A stretch of 64,000 nucleotides of DNA from Parabacteroides sp. TM07-1AC (lineage in GTDB: Bacteria; Bacteroidota; Bacteroidia; Bacteroidales; Tannerellaceae). The notes below the pieces were generated by a model that was not told the DNA's origin, made no database searches, and saw only the letters and a program-made list of their open reading frames with translations. The stretch is from assembly GCF_003480915.1 (NCBI RefSeq), contig NZ_QUKD01000001.1, forward strand, positions 124,001-188,000, read 5' to 3'. Positions 58,349-64,000 of the stretch are shown here, piece after piece (positions within the stretch are counted from its first letter, which is position 1; each line of letters starts with the position of its first letter). The translations under genes and the position numbers were made by a program.

Positions 58349-59013
58349 AGATTGTTATTTTGTTTATTAGTATTATTCCATTTAATATACTCCCCAAATT
58401 CACGGTTTAATATAGGGTTTGTTTTTATAATTCTATATTTAAATCCCAGGAATTCTCTGTTTATTTGGAGACGTTCGATGATGGCTGTCCGATAATCATC
58501 TGAAGGATTTGAAAGGAATTTATCTATCAGCTTTTTAAATGAATTGAGCCGTGATAAATAGTATTCGTAGAAATTCTCTTCCATTCTTTTGCGGCTAATG
58601 CCTGCCCCATTGAATATGAGTGATAATAGTTTTATTGTCTTATTAGTTTCTATATCATTACGGTTAGACAGGAATAGGACTTTTTTATGAGGGAAATCGT
58701 TGGTATGTATAATAAACTCCTCTATTGGGTTCTCCAAAGGATTGAGTAGATCATCATATTTATTAGATTTTTTATTATTGCAGTAGTTGCAGCTTAATAA
58801 CAAATTTGTCCATTCGGCTTTTAGATGTGGATAGTTTCCTTGTGATTTAAAGTGTTCTATTTGAAAATCAGTAACTAATCTGCGTTCACATATATAACAC
58901 TTATCATGCTGATCTTCTAAAAGTTGTTTTTTTACATCTTCTTGGTTATATCGCATACAACCATCTTTCTGTAAGGAATTGGGGACAATATTGCTTTTCC
59001 TGATTCTTATCAT
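58345..59013 (-). CDS. HNH endonuclease, PtuB-like (Septu)
   Basis: 222 residues. The HNH core is at about 37-80: DKCYICERRLVTDFQIEHF (CxxC and the first His), EWTNLLLSCNYCNNKKSNKYD (Asn and the second Cys pair), so zinc-bound HNH of the TIGR02646/retron-Ec78 HNH type. MIRIRKSNIVPNSLQ is the common N-terminus of that family. It follows an ATPase gene by 9 nt, the PtuA-PtuB order of Septu anti-phage systems. The sequence is AT-rich against its neighbours. No reverse transcriptase is near, so it is not part of a retron here. Confidence 0.85.
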   Translation of the reverse strand: MIRIRKSNIVPNSLQKDGCMRYNQEDVKKQLLEDQHDKCYICERRLVTDFQIEHFKSQGNYPHLKAEWTNLLLSCNYCNNKKSNKYDDLLNPLENPIEEFIIHTNDFPHKKVLFLSNRNDIETNKTIKLLSLIFNGAGISRKRMEENFYEYYLSRLNSFKKLIDKFLSNPSDDYRTAIIERLQINREFLGFKYRIIKTNPILNREFGEYIKWNNTNKQNNNL

Positions 59014-59022
59014 CTGAAATTG

Positions 59023-60249
59023 CTATTTAGATAAATTACGTTTTATATCATAGTACTCGCTTTTGATGGCGGGTGCAACTACATCTGAGATTTGTTCAAA
59101 TTCGTTTACCAGTTCTTCCAGTTCTATTTTATCAGAAATAGTAAGTTCTGTCTTTTGCACTAATGATTTCAGAGTATCCAGTTTGATTTGCAGGTAACTG
59201 GAGTCTGAGCGGACACCAAAATATCCTTCTGCCAATGCTTCATATGAATAATCTGTCAGATCACCGATTGATTCCTTTCGCTCCAGATCGAATGCAACGG
59301 CATTAGGTAAAGAGTTTAGAATAAATGGAGAATGAGTGGTTACGATAAATTGAATATTAGGGAATATATGTGTCAGTAATGGCAATATAATCCGTTGTAA
59401 CCCTAAATGAAGGTGTGTTTCTATCTCATCAATTAATACAATGCCCTGCTTTTCATATGTACGTGTTAATATGTCAGGCGTTTGCATTTTTAGGATTAAA
59501 TCAGTTACTATATCGATAACAGCAGAATAACCGGCAGATAGTTCCGTGAATTTAAACTCTTTCCCTACTGTTTGAATTTTAAAACTGTAATCTTTATAAT
59601 TGAATATAAGCTTTAATGATTTATCTTCAAATATACTTTGTAATAGTTTCTCGAACTCAATAAACCATTGATTTATCTTATCTGCATCTTCTATTTGTTG
59701 TTCGTTGCGGGCTAAAGCTTCCTGGATTTTGTAATCAACAAGAAATTTGAGGAATTCACTTACCTTTTTTTCTTTAATGTTATTTATTGGGCGTAAATCT
59801 GGTTTAACTGGACTTAGTGGCTCTATCATTTCACTTATACGTTCAGCTTCGTAGAATGTTATAACTAACTCGTGATTATCATAAGCTGATTTTATATTAT
59901 AAATGTTATTGAATGTCAGTTCTGCTTTTGTATACTTATCAAGAACTCTGTTAGTTGTGTTTAAAGCAGATTTGAGCATCGAAGTATTTCGATTTTCTGG
60001 TTTATTGATTGTATCTGATATTTGATGCTCAAGGCTTATTTTTTCTTTTTTCCACGCGTCAATATGTAAAATATCGTTAGAATTCAGAGCTTCTAAATAA
60101 TCTAATATAGCATTTAATAGAATCGTTTTTCCACTACCATTTTTCCCGGTAATAATAAGATGTTTTTTTTCTTTCTCATCAATAGGGATATTGAAGTTTT
60201 CTAAATGAAAGACTTTATTGACTTTGATGTTTGTCAGGAAATAATCCAT
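59023..60249 (-). CDS. AAA-family ATPase, PtuA-like (Septu)
   Basis: 408 residues. Walker A IITGKNGSGKTILLNA (about 31-46), a divergent middle with coiled segments (about 80-220), ABC-type signature LSAGYSAVIDIV, Walker B GIVLIDEIETHLHLGLQ and the H-loop FIVTTHSPFILNS. This is the SMC/RecF-like ATPase type used by PtuA. With the HNH gene downstream it forms a two-gene Septu-like unit behind its own -7 box. The assignment to Septu proper, as opposed to another ATPase-HNH pair, is inference. Confidence 0.88.
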   Translation of the reverse strand: MDYFLTNIKVNKVFHLENFNIPIDEKEKKHLIITGKNGSGKTILLNAILDYLEALNSNDILHIDAWKKEKISLEHQISDTINKPENRNTSMLKSALNTTNRVLDKYTKAELTFNNIYNIKSAYDNHELVITFYEAERISEMIEPLSPVKPDLRPINNIKEKKVSEFLKFLVDYKIQEALARNEQQIEDADKINQWFIEFEKLLQSIFEDKSLKLIFNYKDYSFKIQTVGKEFKFTELSAGYSAVIDIVTDLILKMQTPDILTRTYEKQGIVLIDEIETHLHLGLQRIILPLLTHIFPNIQFIVTTHSPFILNSLPNAVAFDLERKESIGDLTDYSYEALAEGYFGVRSDSSYLQIKLDTLKSLVQKTELTISDKIELEELVNEFEQISDVVAPAIKSEYYDIKRNLSK

Positions 60250-60278
60250 GATACGTGTAATTTTATGTGTTCAGATTA

Positions 60279-60286
60279 CAAAGTTA
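60279..60286 (-). promoter_or_regulatory. -7 box of the Septu-like pair
   Basis: On the minus strand TAACTTTG (60286-60279), 29 nt before the ATPase ATG, inside the 58-nt gap after the menaquinone gene. Confidence 0.45.
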
Positions 60287-60307
60287 TTATTTTATTTCAT
60301 CGAAACT

Positions 60308-62428
60308 CTATCTATTGTCAATAGATTTCATTGCCAGTATCCGACAGGCTTTCCGGTCTGTTTTACCACTTCCGGTAAGTGGGATGGCATCTACCTGCCT
60401 GATGTATTTAGGCTGTTGGTATTTGGGCAGAAGGGGGACGATCCTGTCAGGAAGGCTGTCCGCGTCTGTTGTTTTTTCTACCAATAGCACAATTGCTTCT
60501 CCTAATCCCGGATGTGGAATAGCCGTTATTGCAAAGGTAACGGAAATTATTGAACGAAGAGTTTCTTCTATCGATTCTATTTGTACTTTTATTCCTCCGG
60601 TGTTGATGGTGTTGTCTTTTCTTCCCAGGATGGTAAAAGTTCCGTCCGGATGTATCTCTGCCAGGTCGTTTGTTGCCAAGGTGTCATCACAAACCAGCGG
60701 TGCTTGGATAACCAGTGTTTTTTCGGGCGATAAACATAGTTTTACAGATGAAAAAGGTGTATATGCCGATGAAGCATCCAGACCGTTTAGTTTGCGGAGG
60801 GCGATGTGCGACAAGGTTTCTGTCATTCCGTAGGTGGAATAGATCTTATTCGGTAGTTGGCGTATTTCGTCTTCCAGCTCTTTATTGATAGCTCCGCCTC
60901 CGACGATTACTATTTCTGTCCGGCAAAGGCGTTCTCTTTCTTCCGGAACTTGGAGCGTGTTGAATACCTGCAACGGGATCATGGCTGTGAAGCGGAGCGG
61001 AACATCGACATCTGCCAGCGGATGGCCGGACGGTGTGCGCAGAATGAGATTCAATCCGGCAACAAGTGCACGTACGACGACCATCTTTCCGGCTATATAT
61101 TGTAAAGGCATACACAACAAGGCGGTATCGCCTTTCTTTAGCTGGAGAAAAGAGCAGGTGAGGATGGCACTTTGCATCATTTGCTCTTTGCGGACGGTAA
61201 ACTCTTTAGGTGTACCGGTGGAGCCGGATGTATGTACGGTTATGTATGGAGATTCGCTAAACCAGTCTGATAGGAAGTCATAGAGGTCGCGCTGTATTTG
61301 TGGTGCGTTGTCCGGAAGCCCGGACCGTAATTGCTGTATATTATCCGCATGGCAAATAATTTCGTTTTCCAAATGTAACTTCTGTTTACTACGGTCTGTT
61401 AGGAACTTATCGTTGTACCATAAACAATCTTTCCGAATGGATAAAGGCATCTCTACATTATCTGTAAACAAAGCCCCTGTTCCTAGTCCTTGCGGCAGTG
61501 GATTGTCGAATGTGGCACACCATTGTGCTATTGCATTCAGTCCGATATTGGATTCCAGCGCTGAAGTGATCCACCAACCGATATGTTGTTTTTCTGCTTC
61601 TTCAATCCATTCCTGACCTCCGCTTATACCGCCGTGCAGAGAGGGTTTCAGTATAATATATTGCGGTCGGATAGCTGATAAAAGTTCTTTTTTCCCCTGT
61701 ACGGTGTTGCAGCCGATCAGTTCCTCATCCAATGCGATAGGAAGCGGTGTCTGTGCAGCAAGGCGTGCCATCTCTTCCCATTGTCCGGCACGGATGGGTT
61801 GTTCGATGGAATGCAGGTCGAGTTCAGACAGTCGCTGCAATTTCTCCAGTGCATCGGTCGGTGAGAATGCACCGTTCGCATCTACCCGTAATTCTATCTC
61901 TTTGGCAGAGAAATGGGCACGGATGTGTTTCAGTAAAGCTAATTCTTCCTCAAAGTTGATAGCTCCGATTTTCAGTTTGATGCAACGGAAGCCGGTCTGC
62001 ATCTTCATCTCTATCTGCTCCAGCATCTTTTTATAGTCGCCCATCCAAATCAGGCCGTTGATGGGGATACCTGTTTCGCCACGTGAAAAAGGAGTATCCC
62101 AAAGAGAAAAGTTGCCTGTCCGGAAATGACGGAAAGCTGTCTCCAGTCCGAAAAGGATAGATGGATAGGGACGGAGCGCCTCCGTATCGGGCATTCCGGT
62201 CTGTTCCGTTTGTCGGCAGATGTCTGTCAATATTAGTTCATAGTCCGGCAGGTCGTCGCAACTTAATTTTGGCAGTGGAGCACATTCCCCTATACCGACT
62301 CGCCCGGGAGCCTCATCAGAGGTAAGGTACAGATACCAGCTTTTGCGCGTGGTGTAAGTTCCTCTCGATGTTCCGGCTGGTTGTTTGAAATGTAGTACTT
62401 TCGGTATAATTTGTATATGATAAGACAT
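60308..62428 (-). CDS. menCE: Fused o-succinylbenzoate synthase / o-succinylbenzoate-CoA ligase
   Basis: 706 residues in one uninterrupted frame. Residues 1 to about 335 are an enolase-superfamily Men[13 protein letters not shown] (the KxK region), [26 protein letters not shown] and ILKPSLHGG supply the metal and acid-base residues. Residues about 345-706 are an ANL-family Men[16 protein letters not shown] (P-loop), [24 protein letters not shown] and GSGKTDRKA with the C-terminal Lys. They catalyse successive steps of menaquinone synthesis. Separate genes are usual. It lies downstream of menB across a heptad repeat. Both halves look intact, so the fusion seems genuine. Confidence 0.93.
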   Translation of the reverse strand: MSYHIQIIPKVLHFKQPAGTSRGTYTTRKSWYLYLTSDEAPGRVGIGECAPLPKLSCDDLPDYELILTDICRQTEQTGMPDTEALRPYPSILFGLETAFRHFRTGNFSLWDTPFSRGETGIPINGLIWMGDYKKMLEQIEMKMQTGFRCIKLKIGAINFEEELALLKHIRAHFSAKEIELRVDANGAFSPTDALEKLQRLSELDLHSIEQPIRAGQWEEMARLAAQTPLPIALDEELIGCNTVQGKKELLSAIRPQYIILKPSLHGGISGGQEWIEEAEKQHIGWWITSALESNIGLNAIAQWCATFDNPLPQGLGTGALFTDNVEMPLSIRKDCLWYNDKFLTDRSKQKLHLENEIICHADNIQQLRSGLPDNAPQIQRDLYDFLSDWFSESPYITVHTSGSTGTPKEFTVRKEQMMQSAILTCSFLQLKKGDTALLCMPLQYIAGKMVVVRALVAGLNLILRTPSGHPLADVDVPLRFTAMIPLQVFNTLQVPEERERLCRTEIVIVGGGAINKELEDEIRQLPNKIYSTYGMTETLSHIALRKLNGLDASSAYTPFSSVKLCLSPEKTLVIQAPLVCDDTLATNDLAEIHPDGTFTILGRKDNTINTGGIKVQIESIEETLRSIISVTFAITAIPHPGLGEAIVLLVEKTTDADSLPDRIVPLLPKYQQPKYIRQVDAIPLTGSGKTDRKACRILAMKSIDNR

Positions 62429-62430
62429 AG

Positions 62431-62513
62431 TAGTTGACAGTTGATAGTTGACAGTTGACAGGTGCAGTTTCCGGTTATTTAACTGTCAACTGTCACTTGC
62501 CAACTGTCAACTG
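62431..62513. repeat. Heptad spacer element, copy 6 (long inverted form)
   Basis: Left arm holds TTGACAGTTGATAGTTGACAG, right arm ACTGTCAACTGTCAC and CAACTGTCAACTG; together they form an inverted structure filling the gap between menB and menCE. Confidence 0.9.
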
Positions 62514-62514
62514 A

Positions 62515-63339
62515 TTACGGGAACTTTGGATAATCCTCAAACCGGGGACGGCGCTTTTCCAGGAATGCCTTGCCGCCTTCCTGGGCTTCTTCGGTCATGT
62601 AGTAGAGCATGGTGGCATCGCCCGCCAGTTCCTGGATACCGGCTTGTCCGTCCAGTTCGGCGTTCAGGCCTGCTTTGATCATACGGAGGGCGAGCGGGCT
62701 GTGCATCATCATGGTTTCAGACCATTCGACGTATTCGTCTTCCAGTTTATCCAAAGGAACAACTTTATTGACGAGGCCCATATCGAGTGCTTCCTGGGCG
62801 TTATACTTACGGCAGAGGAACCAGATTTCGCGGGCTTTCTTCTGTCCGACAATGCGTGCCAGGTAAGAAGAGCCGAAGCCTGCATCGAAACTGCCTACAC
62901 GGGGACCCGTCTGTCCGAAGATAGCATTCTCGGATGCAATTGTCAAGTCGCACACCACATGCAATACATGACCGCCACCGATGGCAAAACCATTCACCGC
63001 AGCAATAACCGGCTTCGGCATTGAACGGATTTGTTTTTGTACATCGAGAACATTCAGACGTGCCACACCGTCTTTACCGATATAACCGCCATGACCTTTT
63101 ACATTCATATCCCCTCCGGCACAGAATGCGGTATCGCCGGCTCCTGTCAGGACGATTACATTTATATCTTGGCGTTCGCGGCAGATATAAAGCGCGTCGC
63201 TCATTTCGGTTGTTGTAGTGGGAGTGAAGGCATTACGATAGCGTTCGCGGTTGATGGTGATGCGGGCAATGCCTTTATAGAAGTCGAAAAGAATATCTTC
63301 GTATTCTTTTATAGTTGTCCATTCTCTTTTTGTTGACAT
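62515..63339 (-). CDS. menB: 1,4-dihydroxy-2-naphthoyl-CoA synthase
   Basis: 274 residues, crotonase fold. [40 protein letters not shown] (oxyanion hole), [21 protein letters not shown] and the C-terminal [12 protein letters not shown] are the typical MenB blocks, including the Asp in GSFDAGFG that replaces bicarbonate need in MenB sub-classes. It closes the ring of o-succinylbenzoyl-CoA. 1 nt after menD. Confidence 0.97.
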   Translation of the reverse strand: MSTKREWTTIKEYEDILFDFYKGIARITINRERYRNAFTPTTTTEMSDALYICRERQDINVIVLTGAGDTAFCAGGDMNVKGHGGYIGKDGVARLNVLDVQKQIRSMPKPVIAAVNGFAIGGGHVLHVVCDLTIASENAIFGQTGPRVGSFDAGFGSSYLARIVGQKKAREIWFLCRKYNAQEALDMGLVNKVVPLDKLEDEYVEWSETMMMHSPLALRMIKAGLNAELDGQAGIQELAGDATMLYYMTEEAQEGGKAFLEKRRPRFEDYPKFP

Positions 63340-63340
63340 A

Positions 63341-64000
63341 TTATTTTTGCTTTAGTTGATGATAATACTCTTTCAGCAGGCGAACATCTTCGTCTTTATC
63401 GGTGAAAACCTCCATCAGGATCGGCTGATTCACCGGATTAGGGTCGGTAAAGACTTTCATCGCTTCTTCCAGCTCTTCCATATTCCGTACGCCCTGGTAA
63501 AGGAATCCCCGTTCGGTTGCCCAGCCTTGTGCCGATGTCTTATGCGTTGCTGTGACAAAACGGTGGGTCTTGTCAGACATAGACAGTCCGGGAAGAGCCT
63601 GGAATATCTCACCTCCGCCATTGTTCAGCAGCAGGATACGCAGATTGCAACCGAAGTTACTGTTCCAAAGCGCATTCATGTCATAAAAGAAACTCAGGTC
63701 GCCGATTACGACAAAGTTCAGCTTGTCGGATGCAACCGCATAACCGATAGCGGTAGACAAGGAACCTTCTATGCCGCTTGTTCCCCGGTTACAGCAGACT
63801 TCCACCTCTTCGGGCAAATTGTATAACTGTGCGTAACGCACCGTCGAACTGTTACCCAAATGTAAAGCGGACGGGGTAGGCAATGATTTGATCAACTCAC
63901 CGATCGCTGCCATTTCTGAGTAAGCAAATTCCGGTTGCGGAAGCTCTTTCGTATTGTTTTCCCAAACCCGGGGAAACTCAGTCGGTTTATTTTCCAGGAG
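63341..64000 (-). CDS. menD: SEPHCHC synthase, partial (5' end beyond window)
   Basis: The C-terminal about 219 residues are visible and the frame continues through the right edge ([15 protein letters not shown] upstream of an internal Met at 63913, which is not the start). The thiamine-diphosphate domain is seen: [37 protein letters not shown] (the GD...N metal-site motif) and [17 protein letters not shown]. MenD adds the 2-oxoglutarate-derived unit to isochorismate. First of the menD-menB-menCE run as seen here; menF probably lies further right. Confidence 0.95.
   Translation of the reverse strand, partial: LLENKPTEFPRVWENNTKELPQPEFAYSEMAAIGELIKSLPTPSALHLGNSSTVRYAQLYNLPEEVEVCCNRGTSGIEGSLSTAIGYAVASDKLNFVVIGDLSFFYDMNALWNSNFGCNLRILLLNNGGGEIFQALPGLSMSDKTHRFVTATHKTSAQGWATERGFLYQGVRNMEELEEAMKVFTDPNPVNQPILMEVFTDKDEDVRLLKEYYHQLKQK

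Noticed and set aside
58345..60249. Retron-associated PtuAB
   Set aside because: No reverse transcriptase and no msr/msd-like structured region was found within several kb.

Overview
The window comes from a Bacteroidales chromosome, most likely a gut Tannerellaceae such as Parabacteroides (inference). The support is: many Bacteroidetes-type -7 boxes (TAnnTTTG) in front of genes, a soluble-menaquinone gene set, Bacteroidetes glycoside hydrolase lipoproteins (GH51, GH20, GH84), an M56/BlaR1 protein fused to a TonB-plug domain, PCMD, DUF4272, DUF6913 and DUF3857 families. No rRNA, tRNA, CRISPR array or complete insertion sequence was seen.

Layout. (1) 1-10970, minus strand: an exopolysaccharide operon reading leftwards from a well-formed promoter at 11022-11053: response regulator, receiver-linked polyprenyl-P sugar transferase, half-size TolC-like protein, Wzz-type co-polymerase, O-antigen polymerase/ligase and five glycosyltransferases, the last cut by the window edge. 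(2) 11163-20768: GH51 arabinofuranosidase, GH20 hexosaminidase, glyA, a methyltransferase, a Gfo/Idh/MocA oxidoreductase and a DUF4272 protein. (3) 20769-21631: a long spacer with a 22/44-bp palindromic repeat array and the 3' stump of a DUF362 gene. (4) 21632-29285: a sulfate-activation and sulfotransfer cluster (cysQ, SLC13 permease, cysC, cysD, cysN, sulfotransferase, PCMD protein) with no PAPS reductase, so it looks built for sulfating an acceptor and not for cysteine synthesis. (5) 29375-34578: ligA, DUF6913, dapA, acyl-CoA synthetase. (6) 34844-39181: trans-4-hydroxy-L-proline dehydratase HypD, its activase HypE and an AraC-type regulator. (7) 39340-45958: Hpt protein plus soluble hybrid kinase, YhcH protein, CopA, a small copper chaperone and a hemolysin III homologue. 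(8) 46104-48671: an AT-rich insert with an AAA ATPase/TOPRIM (DUF3226) pair that resembles PARIS- or OLD-type defence, followed by an integrase N-terminal remnant and two more 22-bp-period arrays. (9) 48672-51976: BlaI regulator, M56 peptidase with TonB plug, beta-propeller lipoprotein. (10) 52031-58348: GH84 and two DUF3857/transglutaminase-like proteins, one with its catalytic triad lost. (11) 58345-60249: a Septu-like HNH nuclease/ATPase pair. (12) 60308-64000: menaquinone genes menD (partial), menB and a menC-menE fusion.

Two sequence-level patterns stand out. A family of inverted heptad repeats (TTGACAR / YTGTCAA) exactly fills at least five intergenic spacers between co-directional genes, and one copy sits in frame inside cysN, 30 of 32 bases identical to the copy upstream of cysC. 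Separately, three unrelated-sequence arrays in two spacers share the same 22-bp period with alternating units (44-bp higher order). The two ATPase-nuclease pairs are the best candidates for immune functions; the AAA/DUF3226 pair beside an integrase stump is the less familiar of the two.
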